Part shown: piece by piece, positions 1-9,252 of the stretch
Layout: every line of letters starts with the position of its first letter
Numbering within the stretch: position 1 is the stretch's first letter
Source: Rhizobium sp. L43
Lineage (GTDB): Bacteria; Pseudomonadota; Alphaproteobacteria; Rhizobiales; Rhizobiaceae
NCBI RefSeq assembly: GCF_002531725.1
Contig: NZ_NWSQ01000030.1
Location: forward strand, 28,708-92,707
Reading direction: 5' to 3'
Length of the DNA: 64,000 bases
Notes under the pieces: model-generated
What the model was told of the DNA's origin: nothing
What the model saw: only the letters and a program-made list of their open reading frames with translations
The model's database searches: none
Translations under genes and position numbers: made by a program

Positions 1-720
1 GCGAGCCATATTCGCGCGAGCCTGCTGTTCCGTGACGCGCTGCCGAAGCCATTCTTCCGCTGAAACCAGGCGGCCACTGACACTGCCCTTCCGCTCATCG
101 AGGTAAATGCTGACGAGCCGGTTCGGAACCGCGGCTGCGAGTTCAGCATCATTCGCAGTGAAGCTGATCTGGATAACTTCACTCTTATCTTCGTGCCACA
201 CGCCGAGCGCCTGATAGTATTCCTGGATGGTGGCGTCGATGTTGTCTCCTGCCGGCAAGGTGGGTTTTTTCGTGTCGAACAGGCCGCGCAACGTCGCCCG
301 GATCCTGTCAATGAATGATATCTTCCGCAGCGCTGGATTGAATTCCTGCCGCTCGTTAAGCCGCAGTTCGCGGACGACTCGCTCTGTGATGCCTCTGGAT
401 AGAAGCCGCTCGGTCTCCGATTTCACGTCAATGAGATCACTGCGGCTGGTATCGTCCACACCAAGTAATGTTGCGAGAGGCTGGCGGATAATCAATCGGG
501 CCGATCCCTGATAGGCGGGCTTCAACCCAGAGATCATCATCGCCGCGGGCACCATAATCAGCACCGCTATCGTGATGATCACGATCATTCTTCGCCGGAC
601 GAGACCGACGGCGGCTCCCAGATCGAAGTGGTCCGCCTTGGTCTCAACCTGAAAGCGAGGATCATAGCGCATCGGCGAGATCGGAAGGTTGCGGTCCGGC
701 GGAAGAGTGGAAATCGTCAT
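1..720 (-). CDS. Wzz/GumC-like polysaccharide chain-length protein (N-terminal part, runs off left edge)
   Basis: The leftward frame opening at ATG 718-720 stays open to the window edge, giving 240 residues of an incomplete protein. The N-terminus is cytoplasmic and proline-rich. It is followed by VRRRMIVIITIAVLIMVPAA (about residues 41-60), a typical first membrane segment preceded by positive residues. A periplasmic domain then starts with a YQGSARLIIR-type strand, which fits the Wzz domain of GumC/ExoP/PssP-type copolymerases. Residues 100-240 are charged and helical, as in the Wzz coiled-coil region. The start overlaps the stop of the upstream glycosyltransferase by 4 bases (ATGA), so the genes are translationally coupled. 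Whether a C-terminal tyrosine kinase domain is fused cannot be seen. Role by family: controls length and export of the polymer at the inner membrane. Confidence 0.8.
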   Translation of the reverse strand, partial: MTISTLPPDRNLPISPMRYDPRFQVETKADHFDLGAAVGLVRRRMIVIITIAVLIMVPAAMMISGLKPAYQGSARLIIRQPLATLLGVDDTSRSDLIDVKSETERLLSRGITERVVRELRLNERQEFNPALRKISFIDRIRATLRGLFDTKKPTLPAGDNIDATIQEYYQALGVWHEDKSEVIQISFTANDAELAAAVPNRLVSIYLDERKGSVSGRLVSAEEWLRQRVTEQQARANMAR

Positions 721-1859
721 CGTGCGCCAACCATTGCTTGAGGTTTCGCGGAAACGGTTTCGTAAAGTTTCTCGAGCGACCGCATATAGGCCCTCATGCT
801 GAAGTGGTTGAGGTAATGCGTGCGCCCCTGGGCCGCGAGCCGGATGCAGCTTTCAGGATCGGACACCAGCTTCGCCAGGGCTGCAGCCAGGGCATTCGGG
901 TCTCCGACGGGGACGAAGATCCCGGTTTCACCGTCGGTAATGACTTCGTCATGCGCCCCGACACGCGTGGTAACGACTGCGAGCCCGTGGGACAGCCCTT
1001 CGAGCACGGCCATGGCCAGACCTTCGGCGTGCGAGGGCAAGACCAGGATATCTGCGCGCGCGCACAGGGCCCGCGCCTCACCGGCGTCAAGCCAGCCGGG
1101 CATCTCTACCAGATCTGAAAGCGCCAAGGCGTCAGCCTGACGGCGATAATCCTCGACGGGTCCGTCGCCCGCCAGCACAGCCCGCCACTGGAGTTCTTTC
1201 ATGACCGGATGGCTCAGCGCCAACAGAAGCTCCGTGACACCTTTGCGTTCGCTCAACCGGCCGAGGAATACGATCAAGGGTGTCTGGCCGACACGAATAT
1301 TGTGCGCCCCGGGGTCGGGGACGCAATTATGGGCCACGACCGTGCGGCGCTCGTCAACGCCAAGAAGTGTCGTCAGCGTCAAGCGATCGCGCTCGCCCAG
1401 CGCCACAACGCAATCGGCGTTCTGAAACATCCGACGGATGAGCCGCTGTTGACGCGGCGAGCGTTGCGCAAAGTCGCCGGCGTAATCGTAGTCGTGCAGG
1501 TGCAACATGTGGCAGCATCCGAACAAGCGGGCGGCCTCCGTCAGGATCAGTTTTCGCGACGTGCTGCCGCGGCCGGCGATATGGATATGGTGAATGCGGG
1601 CTGGCGCAACGATCCGGTCCTTTGCCATCGTCAGGATGGCGCCGAGCAGGCGTGCGGGTGACGTCACCTTCGACCATCGAGCCCCTCTGGTATCGGTGAC
1701 GAAATGCTTCGTGCCGGTCTCTTTCGCTGTCTCTGTGATATAGCCGACCAGCCTGCCAATGCCGCCGCCGTTCTCACAGCCGCCCGGAACATAGTGGCGG
1801 ACGCTGGCCGCGCTCCGTGCTGCCATTCGATTTCTGTCCGTGAGGGCCTCCATCAGCAT
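717..1859 (-). CDS. GT4 family glycosyltransferase
   Basis: 380-residue GT-B retaining glycosyltransferase. The second Rossmann half shows the family signature: GRLSERKGVTELLLAL near residue 200, a WRAVLAGDGP strand, and the donor-binding E-x7-E element HAEGLAMAVLEGL near residue 280, followed by VVTTRVGAHDEVI. The N-terminal half lacks a membrane segment, so the enzyme is expected on the cytoplasmic face, adding a sugar to a lipid-linked repeat unit. It overlaps the upstream glycosyltransferase by 7 bases and the downstream Wzz-like gene by 4 bases, so it is an internal gene of the leftward operon. Donor and acceptor sugars cannot be predicted. The start at 1859 is the one that overlaps the upstream stop. 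Confidence 0.88.
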   Translation of the reverse strand: MLMEALTDRNRMAARSAASVRHYVPGGCENGGGIGRLVGYITETAKETGTKHFVTDTRGARWSKVTSPARLLGAILTMAKDRIVAPARIHHIHIAGRGSTSRKLILTEAARLFGCCHMLHLHDYDYAGDFAQRSPRQQRLIRRMFQNADCVVALGERDRLTLTTLLGVDERRTVVAHNCVPDPGAHNIRVGQTPLIVFLGRLSERKGVTELLLALSHPVMKELQWRAVLAGDGPVEDYRRQADALALSDLVEMPGWLDAGEARALCARADILVLPSHAEGLAMAVLEGLSHGLAVVTTRVGAHDEVITDGETGIFVPVGDPNALAAALAKLVSDPESCIRLAAQGRTHYLNHFSMRAYMRSLEKLYETVSAKPQAMVGAR

Positions 1860-2953
1860 GATCCGACCACCTCCCGATAAACCGCCGCGGCCTGGGCGCC
1901 GACCCGTTCAGGCGAATTCGGTCCTTTGGCCCATTCGAGCGCGTTGTCACCGAAAATGCTTCTAAGCGCGCCGTTGTCTGCCAATGTCCTGATCGCTGCC
2001 GCGAGCTCTTTGGCATCTCCGGGAGGGACCACCAATCCCAACCCATTGGGCTGAACCGTGTCCCGCAACTCGCCGACATCGGTAACGATGACCGGTTTGC
2101 CAAAAGCTGCGGCAAGGTTGAGCACCCCGCTTTGAGATGCTTCCGTATAGGGAAGCACGACGATGTCGGTATCCAGGAAAAGCTGGGCGACCTCCTCATC
2201 CTCGATAAAGCGATTGCGAATATCGTAGCGGCCGGCATCCCCCATAAGCGGCTGGAATATCAGCGGATTGTCGCCACGGCCTGCGACCGTGATCTGCAGG
2301 TTGGGAAGCACGCCCTTGAGCATCGCCTCGGCCCGGACCAGATGTTCCAGGCCCTTATAGGCAAAAATCCGTCCGAAGAGCAGGACGCGTATCGTTCCAT
2401 CCGCTTCGCGCGGCGCCATCTTCTGGCGCCGCGCGAGCTCCGCGTACCGAAGGATAGAGGGATGCGACAGGACATGGACACAATCCGGCGATTTCGAATA
2501 TCGATCGAGGATCAGCCGCTTCAGTCCCTCGCCGTGGACGACAAGATGTCCGGATTGCTTCACCATCAATTCGGGGGCCCAGCCGGGCAGCGTACGCGTA
2601 TCGGAATCGCCGGGATGGATTTGCACGTCATGAACGGTCGTCACAAGCGGGATCGGGCGCCAAAACGGCACGGCGAGGTTCAGCCAAAGTGTCGAGTTGC
2701 TGAGGAGATGAATGAGGTTCGGCTGCTCCTGCCGGATCAGACGCGTAAGCTGGTACAGAAACCAGGGATTGGAGAGAGAACGATGTCTCGGCCAGTCCAG
2801 AAGGTGCAGATCGACAGCCGGATCGATGGAGGAGGCGAGATGTGCGTAGCGCCGGCGCGGCACGGCAAGCACGACGTCCAGGTGTTGGGCAACGCCGCTG
2901 GCAAACGAGATGGTGTAGTCTTCCAGTTCGGAAACCAATAGCAGCGCCTTCAT
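1853..2953 (-). CDS. GT4 family glycosyltransferase
   Basis: 366-residue GT-B enzyme, second in the leftward polysaccharide operon. N-terminal acceptor domain contains PLVTTVHDVQIHPGD near residue 105, a common GT4 feature. The donor domain has VLLFGRIFAYKGLEHLV near residue 190 and the E-x7-E-like segment TEASQSGVLNLAAAFGKPVI near residue 280, where the second acidic residue is replaced by alanine (ASQSGVLNLAAA). No membrane helix is visible, which fits a peripheral inner-membrane enzyme. The start overlaps the stop of the GT2 gene by 4 bases (ATGA) and its end overlaps the next GT4 gene. The sugar specificity is unknown. Confidence 0.88.
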   Translation of the reverse strand: MKALLLVSELEDYTISFASGVAQHLDVVLAVPRRRYAHLASSIDPAVDLHLLDWPRHRSLSNPWFLYQLTRLIRQEQPNLIHLLSNSTLWLNLAVPFWRPIPLVTTVHDVQIHPGDSDTRTLPGWAPELMVKQSGHLVVHGEGLKRLILDRYSKSPDCVHVLSHPSILRYAELARRQKMAPREADGTIRVLLFGRIFAYKGLEHLVRAEAMLKGVLPNLQITVAGRGDNPLIFQPLMGDAGRYDIRNRFIEDEEVAQLFLDTDIVVLPYTEASQSGVLNLAAAFGKPVIVTDVGELRDTVQPNGLGLVVPPGDAKELAAAIRTLADNGALRSIFGDNALEWAKGPNSPERVGAQAAAVYREVVGSC

Positions 2954-3900
2954 GTCGCTGCCTCCGACAAGCCGGCGTCCAGACCGAGCCGAGACAGGCC
3001 CCGCGCCGCGCGCAAACTATCGCGCGTCCGCCTGAGCAGGTTCGGTTCGCCGGCAAAGAAGAGGCCTTCGACGGCAAGCTTGCACCGGGTGCGTGCATCG
3101 GCTCCCTGCAGCTTTGCCGACGCGATGCGATAGGGATGGTGATCCGTCAGATGTAGTCTTGCCGGCAGCTCATGGGCTGAGAGAAACAGGTTCGTTGCTT
3201 CGACGGTACGCTGCCAATGCGTCATCCGCCTCCTCAGTGTGGCGGCATCTTCGGTCGAGCGATACCAGTTGTTATTGTGGATGCGGTAGAATCCAAGCGG
3301 ATCCGGCATGGCAATGACGTCCCCCAGAAACGGATAGATCCCCACGAGCCAGGCATCGGCCGATATGCGGAATTGTTCGGGAATGCTGCCCGCAGTATTC
3401 CATGCGCTTCGTCGCACCGCGACGGCTGACGTCATCGGAAAAGGCCACCAACCAGCCGATCTGGTGAGGAGCGGCGGCAAAGCGCCCGAACACAGGGTCC
3501 GAGGGATCGGCTTGGAAGTCGGCGTGCCATCGACAAGCGTGGGCTGCAGTCGATGATAGACGAGCGATGCTTGAGGGTTTGCTCGGAACGCCGCAGCCGT
3601 CGCCGACAGCTTGCTCGGCGCCCACCAGTCATCGGCATCCAGAAAACAGAGGATCTCGCCCATGCTTGATCCGACAGCGGTATTGATCGCAGCGGCCTGT
3701 CCTGCGTTCTTCTGAAAGATCACCTTTACTCGGCTGCCATACGCTTCCAAAACGGACCGCGACTGGTCGGTAGAGCCGTCATCGACGACGATTATCTCGA
3801 CATTGCCAGCATCTTGGCTCAACACGCTGTCTATCGCCCGCCCGACGAAGCGAGCGTAATTGTAATTATTGATGAGGACACTGAGGGCCGGGCGCTCCAT
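2950..3900 (-). CDS. GT2 family glycosyltransferase
   Basis: 316-residue inverting GT-A enzyme. The canonical GT2 motifs are present: SVLINNYNYARFV at the N-terminus, VVDDGSTDQS near residue 40 for nucleotide binding, NAGQAAAINTAV, and the metal-binding DADDWW near residue 90. A glycine/tryptophan-rich acceptor region follows (about 140-230). No membrane segment is seen. It is the first recognisable gene of the leftward operon, and its stop overlaps the next start (ATGA). It probably adds a residue to the lipid-linked oligosaccharide unit. The C-terminal 70 residues are arginine/alanine-rich and not assignable. Confidence 0.88.
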   Translation of the reverse strand: MERPALSVLINNYNYARFVGRAIDSVLSQDAGNVEIIVVDDGSTDQSRSVLEAYGSRVKVIFQKNAGQAAAINTAVGSSMGEILCFLDADDWWAPSKLSATAAAFRANPQASLVYHRLQPTLVDGTPTSKPIPRTLCSGALPPLLTRSAGWWPFPMTSAVAVRRSAWNTAGSIPEQFRISADAWLVGIYPFLGDVIAMPDPLGFYRIHNNNWYRSTEDAATLRRRMTHWQRTVEATNLFLSAHELPARLHLTDHHPYRIASAKLQGADARTRCKLAVEGLFFAGEPNLLRRTRDSLRAARGLSRLGLDAGLSEAAT

Positions 3901-4526
3901 GACGGGCGCTCAGGCGGGTTGCCGCGATGCACCGCCGTGCAGCAGCGCAAAGTTGCTTAAGAGTTTGACCTTGACGCAGCCATCGAGGGTGGAAGCCTCG
4001 GTGACGGGGCTATCCAAAATTCCCCGTCGGCCGAACAGCATCTCGTGCAGAGCCGATGAGATCGCCGCTGACAATGCCGCGACGAGTCGAGCGCCCGTCG
4101 TGTTGCATAGAGAACTAGGATCATGACGCAGAAACATGGCAATCCTAAACCTTCCAGGCTTCGACTGCAGAGAGAGCCTCTGTCAGAATTGTTGCCTCAT
4201 TCCATTGGACCGCGGCTTACCCACCACGCTCCGCAAGACAGTCATCGCCACGGTAGCGGTGAACGGACACGTGCAACATCTGCTCTTAAGGGCAATCCCG
4301 CGGACATGGAGACCCGTCTTTTGGGTAATATCGGCAGAAAGCTTAAGCGCAACATCGTCTTTGGGTGTAGCGAAGGTGCAATAGGCGTAGTCCGCCCTTC
4401 ACTAGGACAGATTGACTGCGGATGTGGCCCGATGATTGCTTGAGAGCAGCCTAGCCACGAAGGCCGGCAGCTTTTTTTATTGCCGCGATCAGCAGCCGCC
4501 TCTGTTCAAGTCAGTCGGGACGGAAA
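3901..4526. other. Divergent intergenic region, no supported gene
   Basis: A 626-bp region between the leftward glycosyltransferase operon and the rightward polymerase gene; it should hold both promoters. Short frames exist here (75 residues leftward at 3910-4137, 106 residues rightward at 4123-4443), but they match nothing I recognise and lack good ribosome sites. A T-run (CTTTTTTTATT, about 4470-4480) follows a weak GCCT/AGGC pairing and could be a leaky terminator. The size and unconvincing small frames leave open a decayed gene. Confidence 0.5.
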
Positions 4527-5846
4527 ATGAAAGTAGATAGCCTCAGAACCGCCAGCGGACCAACCATCAGTTGGCGGGTCATCGAGTGCTGGGGCGCCGG
4601 CATATCCATTTTTTTTCAGGCAGGCGCCGTTCTGCCGCTTATCCTGGCAGATGCGGATGGAGCACTCAGCGATTCTGCCAGATCTATACTGCGTATTCCT
4701 TGCTTTCCTGTGTATGCATTTACAATCGTGATCCTTATACGCAATTTTCCGCAATTTCTAACGGCGCTTAGGCGAAATCTGATTGTTCCCTCGATCCTTT
4801 TCTTGCCGTTTTTGTCTACCCTATGGTCAATAGGACCTTCAACGAGCTTGAGGCGGGCAATCGGCCTTTTGTTTTGCGTGCTTCTTTCCTATGTCCTGGC
4901 GATACGTTTCACGCCAAGGCAGTTGCTGCTCCTGTTATTTGTGACCTTGGGAAGCTGTATCGTCCTCAGTGTGGCTATGTCAGTGGTGTCACCAAGCCTT
5001 GCCAATATGCCGGATGGTACTATGCGGGGCGTCTTCATTCATAAGAACGTCCTGGGCTGGTACTCGTCTCTGATGATCTTGGTGGCGTCGGCCGTGCTGA
5101 TCGACGGGACGCTCGGCCTGCGGCGAACCGCGTTCACCTTGTTGGCCGCGGGCGTGATCTGCCTTGCAAGCTCCGGATCGATGACCGCGATCATTGCAAC
5201 GTTAGTGGCCTATTGCCTGATCGGCTTTTATTCCCTCCTGCAAAGAAGCAGCAGCATCGGCCGCGTCGTCATCGTCCTATTTTTCGTTCAGCTGGCTGTC
5301 GGCATTCTGATTTCGCTTCACGAGTTCCTGGTTCCGGCCCTTGAAGCGCTCGGCAAGGACGCGACTTTGACGGGTCGGGTGCCATTGTGGGAGTTGGTTG
5401 ATCGAGAAATATCCGATCGCTGGATGCTTGGTTATGGTTACCAGGTTTTTTGGACAGTCGAGAACCCCGTAGCGACGCACATCTGGTTAATGCTCGGATG
5501 GGCGGCGCCCCACGCACATAATGGATACCGCGATATCTTGTTGAGCTTTGGAATCATGGGGATGATTCCGTTTGTTCTGCTGCTTCTCCATGCAATCCGC
5601 CAGGGCGCGAGCCTTCAATGTCATGATCCGCAGTACGGGTGGCTCTGGCTCAATGTTTTTACGATCATGATTCTGGTGATGAATCTGACCGAGAGTATTT
5701 TTTTCGCTCAGAATGACGCCATCTTCATCCTCTTTACCGCAGCCATCATCATGTTTTCGCTGTACGCACCCGTGGTTTCGACCAGCCATTCGCCATCTTG
5801 GCAGGCGCCCTCGCGTGGCCTTGCGAGCGGGTTGCAGATATCATGA
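4527..5846 (+). CDS. O-antigen polymerase/ligase family (Wzy/ExoQ-like) membrane protein
   Basis: 439-residue polytopic membrane protein with about ten hydrophobic segments. Features of the Wzy_C/O-antigen ligase family are present: RGVFIHKNVLGWYSSL (about 165-180, the HKN motif also found in ExoQ), a periplasmic loop with TGRVPLWELV (about 280), and AHNGYRDILLSFG (about 330), the usual histidine loop before the last helices. The expected role is polymerising lipid-linked repeat units on the periplasmic face. GGACGG lies just upstream of the ATG. The 3' end overlaps the following beta-helix gene by 4 bases. The first 600 bases look less GC-rich than the neighbouring genes. Polymerase and ligase cannot be separated from sequence alone. 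Confidence 0.82.
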   Translation: MKVDSLRTASGPTISWRVIECWGAGISIFFQAGAVLPLILADADGALSDSARSILRIPCFPVYAFTIVILIRNFPQFLTALRRNLIVPSILFLPFLSTLWSIGPSTSLRRAIGLLFCVLLSYVLAIRFTPRQLLLLLFVTLGSCIVLSVAMSVVSPSLANMPDGTMRGVFIHKNVLGWYSSLMILVASAVLIDGTLGLRRTAFTLLAAGVICLASSGSMTAIIATLVAYCLIGFYSLLQRSSSIGRVVIVLFFVQLAVGILISLHEFLVPALEALGKDATLTGRVPLWELVDREISDRWMLGYGYQVFWTVENPVATHIWLMLGWAAPHAHNGYRDILLSFGIMGMIPFVLLLLHAIRQGASLQCHDPQYGWLWLNVFTIMILVMNLTESIFFAQNDAIFILFTAAIIMFSLYAPVVSTSHSPSWQAPSRGLASGLQIS

Positions 5847-7969
5847 GGCGGCGTTTTGCACTGATCCTGAGCGTTTTGCCTGTCATGCTCTTTCCGCAGT
5901 CCGGCAATCCGGCTTCAGTCGGGACAGAGATAGATGCGCCCGAGCGCCTTCAGACGCTTGTCAGGGAGGCGACCTGCGCGGAAGCTTCCGCGACTTCGTC
6001 AGCCAAGTTGAATGGGACTTCTCTAAGCGGCGTATTGAGCGGCAGCACTGCGGCGGGGACGATATTTTACGTTTCTCCCGATGGCAAAGACAGCTGGAGT
6101 GGCCGCCTTCCCATCGCAGACCAGCAGGGGGGCGATGGCCCTTTCGCCAGCATTGAAAGAGCTCGTGATGCTGCCCGCGAGAAGGGCGGCACCAACACGA
6201 TCGCGTTGGGTAAAGGCGATTACTACCTTACTCAGCCGATCGTCTTTGACGCCCGCGATGCGGGTTTGATCCTCACGGCAAGATGCAATGAAGCACCGAT
6301 TTTGCATGGGGGCCCGCGCGTGCGCGACTGGGGACAGCAGGCCGATGGCCGCTGGACGGCGCCGCTGAAATTGCCACCGGATGAAGGGGTCGGTGACCTC
6401 TTCGTCAATGGGATACGCCAAACTCGAGCTCGATTCCCCAACGCTCCCGCTGATGGCGATCCACGCAAGGGCTGGTTGTTTGCCGCGAAGTGCGAGCCGG
6501 CCAGCGACATGCGGGAAGGAAACACGCGCTTTTGTTTCCATTCCGGCGACCTTCCGACAGTGGGGGATACAGGTGGACTGGTCGTGGACATCGTCGGAGG
6601 GTATCAACCCGGAAGCCAGTGGGGCAATGATACGCTCCCGGTTGTATCCCTCGATGCCGCCCACCGGACTGTCAACACGAAAGGCACCGGTTATTTCTTT
6701 ACCGCAGAAGGCAGCCGCTACTTCCTGACCGGAGCCAAGGCCTTGCTCGATGCTCCGGGAGAGTGGTGGTATGACCTTGCCGCGGGCGAGCTTCATTACA
6801 TCCCTGTCGATCAGTCGCTACCCGATTCCGTAGTCGTTGCCGGCATTCTGCCGACATTCTTCAAGTTGGATGGGGCCAATGGGATGGTCGTATCAGGGCT
6901 CGAGTTTAGAGATGGAGCTCCTGACGGCAGCGGCAAGTTCTATACGGAGACCAGAGGATTTGGCGCGATACGGATCGAACATGCCGATGGCGTCAAGATT
7001 GTCGGCAACATTATCGACAATGTCGGCGTCGGGGTCCATGTGACGGAAAGCAAGGATGCGTTGATTGCCGCCAATGTGATTGCTGATGTAGCCGGGAACG
7101 GGATTTACGTCGGCACAAATTATGGCACGTTCGGCAAGTCGGACGGCGCCAGGATCCTTTCGAACCATATCCATGACATCGGAAAGGTTTACATTGAAAC
7201 CGCCGGAATATGGTTCCAGGCGGCTGACAATGTCAGGATCGCCGACAACCTGATCGAAAACACGGCGCAGTTCGGAATCGCCGGCGGTTCGCTGTGGGGT
7301 TCCAATGACGCCGTCTATAACGCTATTATCGAGCACAACGTGATCCATGACGCCAATCAGCAGACGGCAGATGGCGGCGCCATCAAGATGATGGGCGAGC
7401 AGGGCGACCCCCTGAACAGCACCATCCGCTCCAATCTCGTGACCGGGACCGGTCATCTGATGAACAGGGCCGATGGGACGTTCTGGCCTCCGGGATATGA
7501 GAATACCAGCGAATGGCCGTCTCCCATCAGTTGGGCCATCTATACGGACGGGAAGGCGAGCGGGCTGCGTATCGAGGGAAATACGCTCTCGGGCAACGTC
7601 ACGGCGATCGGTATCAACGGCGGTTGGAGCAACCTGGTGGTGGGAAACGTCATCACAGACGGATCGGGCGCGTCTTTTCGCGTTGATGACAGTACCGGCC
7701 GGGGTTGGCGTCCGCCATGGGCCGGCCCTAATCGCATCGAGGGCAATACTGTGTCGATCGACAGGAGCAGTGGGCTTGCGGCGTACGTCTACGCTCCTGA
7801 CCATGGGCCTGGATACGTACAGTTCGCGCATAACCGCTACATCGGCAATTTGAATGACAGGAGCTTCCGAATATCTCCGGAGATCATGCGTTCAGGAGAA
7901 TTTGGCAGTCTGCTGGATCTTCAGAAGGCTGGGGCGGACACCGGAAGCGTAGTCGCGCCGGCCGACTAA
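5843..7969 (+). CDS. Secreted right-handed parallel beta-helix protein
   Basis: 708 residues from the ATG at 5843, which overlaps the polymerase stop (ATGA). I prefer it to an in-frame upstream ATG at 5798 because it directly opens a signal peptide: MRRRFALILSVLPVML, then a polar region. The mature part starts with FYVSPDGKDSWSGRL (about 75), the common entry motif of DUF1565-type pectate-lyase-like beta-helices. Many N-x-I/V rungs follow (VKIVGNIIDN, IEHNVIHDANQQ, LRIEGNTLSG) from about 370 to 650. By family it may be a polysaccharide lyase, hydrolase or epimerase acting outside the cytoplasm. No catalytic triad can be assigned. Coupling to the polymerase suggests it acts on the polymer made here. 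Confidence 0.8.
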   Translation: MRRRFALILSVLPVMLFPQSGNPASVGTEIDAPERLQTLVREATCAEASATSSAKLNGTSLSGVLSGSTAAGTIFYVSPDGKDSWSGRLPIADQQGGDGPFASIERARDAAREKGGTNTIALGKGDYYLTQPIVFDARDAGLILTARCNEAPILHGGPRVRDWGQQADGRWTAPLKLPPDEGVGDLFVNGIRQTRARFPNAPADGDPRKGWLFAAKCEPASDMREGNTRFCFHSGDLPTVGDTGGLVVDIVGGYQPGSQWGNDTLPVVSLDAAHRTVNTKGTGYFFTAEGSRYFLTGAKALLDAPGEWWYDLAAGELHYIPVDQSLPDSVVVAGILPTFFKLDGANGMVVSGLEFRDGAPDGSGKFYTETRGFGAIRIEHADGVKIVGNIIDNVGVGVHVTESKDALIAANVIADVAGNGIYVGTNYGTFGKSDGARILSNHIHDIGKVYIETAGIWFQAADNVRIADNLIENTAQFGIAGGSLWGSNDAVYNAIIEHNVIHDANQQTADGGAIKMMGEQGDPLNSTIRSNLVTGTGHLMNRADGTFWPPGYENTSEWPSPISWAIYTDGKASGLRIEGNTLSGNVTAIGINGGWSNLVVGNVITDGSGASFRVDDSTGRGWRPPWAGPNRIEGNTVSIDRSSGLAAYVYAPDHGPGYVQFAHNRYIGNLNDRSFRISPEIMRSGEFGSLLDLQKAGADTGSVVAPAD

Positions 7970-8349
7970 CAAAGGGGCGACGAGCGGTATCCGCAGGCAT
8001 ACGCCGATACAGAGTATCTGGATCAAATTCCCGACGGGGAAACCCGCTTGGCTGCCCCCTTCTCCGGCCGGGCAGATCTGACGGCTCGCCAACCGGGGCC
8101 GTCGTCTCGCCTGTCGGGTTCCCCATCTCTCTCGCGCGATAACGACTATCTTCCGCGGCTTTGCGAAGATGAAACCGCTCTTTCGCGGCGGTACTCATCA
8201 AAAAGAGCAACGGCGCAAGTAGTAGGGGTACATTACCTTACTTCTAATATTGTAACTTATCCCGGCGTAAGACGTAAACATGAAGTCTCTTCTACGTCCA
8301 ATAGCTGGAGCAGCAAGTATGGAGGCAATCGGCCTGCCGGGATATTCTG
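7970..8349. other. Intergenic leader with inverted repeat and AT-rich promoter-like stretch
   Basis: A 380-bp gap. The first part is GC-rich and contains an imperfect inverted repeat, GGGGAAACCCG (8036-8046) against CGGGTTCCCC (8115-8124), with a 68-base spacer. The second part turns AT-rich at about 8225-8270 (ATTACCTTACTTCTAATATT), the likely promoter zone for the transferase cluster starting at 8350. No small coding frame here is convincing. Confidence 0.45.
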
Positions 8350-9234
8350 ATGACAGTTTCGGTCGCGAAAGCGCAGGTCATGAGAAAACAACCAGCAGGC
8401 AGCAGCCAAGCTTCAGTTCTTCATCCAAAGGGCGCCTTGGGATGGACGAATGTCCTTGGTGTGCGCGTTTCGGCGGTCAATCTCAAAAGCGCGACTGGAT
8501 TTATTCAAAAAGCGATCGAAGACGGCAGGAAGGAATATGTGTGCGTTCGCGACGCACACGGCGTCGTCCGGTGTCAAGGTGATCCCGAGCTCCGGTCGAT
8601 CCATAACCGGGCGTTCCTTGTAACCCCCGACGGCATGCCGCTGGTATGGGCGTTGAAGCGGGCCGGCCATTTGGAGAGCGACAGGGTCTACGGGCCTGAC
8701 CTGATGTTATCTGTTTTCGAGGCCGGCAGATCCAAAGGCTTGCGCCACTTCCTTTACGGCGCAACAGCCGAGACGCTGGAGCAGTTGCAGGCGCGCCTTC
8801 TCGCAAGATTCCCGGAAGCTGAGATAGTCGGCTCCTATGCACCGCCTTTTCGCAATCTGTCGGCGCAGGAGGAAACGGATATTGCTGATCGGCTCAATCG
8901 GTCGGGCGCCGATATCATCTGGGTCGGGCTGAGCAGTCCCAAGCAGGAGCTCTGGATGGCGCGCATGCGCGATCGTCTGGAAGCATCGATGCTCATCGGT
9001 GTCGGAGCCGCGTTCGATTTCCACGCCGGCCTCAAGCGGCAGGCTCCGAGGATCATTCAAAGAAGCGGCTTCGAATGGGCGTTTCGTCTTTTGTGCGAGC
9101 CGCGGCGGCTGTGGCGGCGCTATGCGCTCGTCGTGCCGACCTTCATCTCACTGACAGCATTCCAGAGACTGGGGCTTCGGAAGTTTCCGATCGAAGACGC
9201 CGTTTCCGGATCGGGTGCGTCGGGACAAATGTAG
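8350..9234 (+). CDS. WecG/TagA/CpsF family (GT26) glycosyltransferase
   Basis: 294 residues. The family core runs from about 30 to 260: NVLGVRVSAVNLKSAT, the acceptor-side motif VTPDGMPLVWALK (about 98-110, the conserved TPDGxPLV), RVYGPDLML, and the C-terminal WVGLSSPKQELWMA (about 195). GVGAAFDFHAGLKRQAPR near 220 is also characteristic. The family transfers UDP-ManNAc, UDP-ManNAcA or related sugars to lipid-linked GlcNAc-type primers. The start is uncertain: an internal ATG at 8380 is equally possible because the first 30 residues are not conserved and neither has a strong ribosome site. It is followed 18 bases later by the initiating sugar transferase. Confidence 0.88.
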   Translation: MTVSVAKAQVMRKQPAGSSQASVLHPKGALGWTNVLGVRVSAVNLKSATGFIQKAIEDGRKEYVCVRDAHGVVRCQGDPELRSIHNRAFLVTPDGMPLVWALKRAGHLESDRVYGPDLMLSVFEAGRSKGLRHFLYGATAETLEQLQARLLARFPEAEIVGSYAPPFRNLSAQEETDIADRLNRSGADIIWVGLSSPKQELWMARMRDRLEASMLIGVGAAFDFHAGLKRQAPRIIQRSGFEWAFRLLCEPRRLWRRYALVVPTFISLTAFQRLGLRKFPIEDAVSGSGASGQM

Positions 9235-9252
9235 TAGAGGAGTAAAAGCAGC

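Noticed and set aside
3910..4137. 75-codon leftward frame upstream of the GT2 gene
   Set aside because: No recognisable domain and no convincing ribosome site; kept only as part of the intergenic entry.
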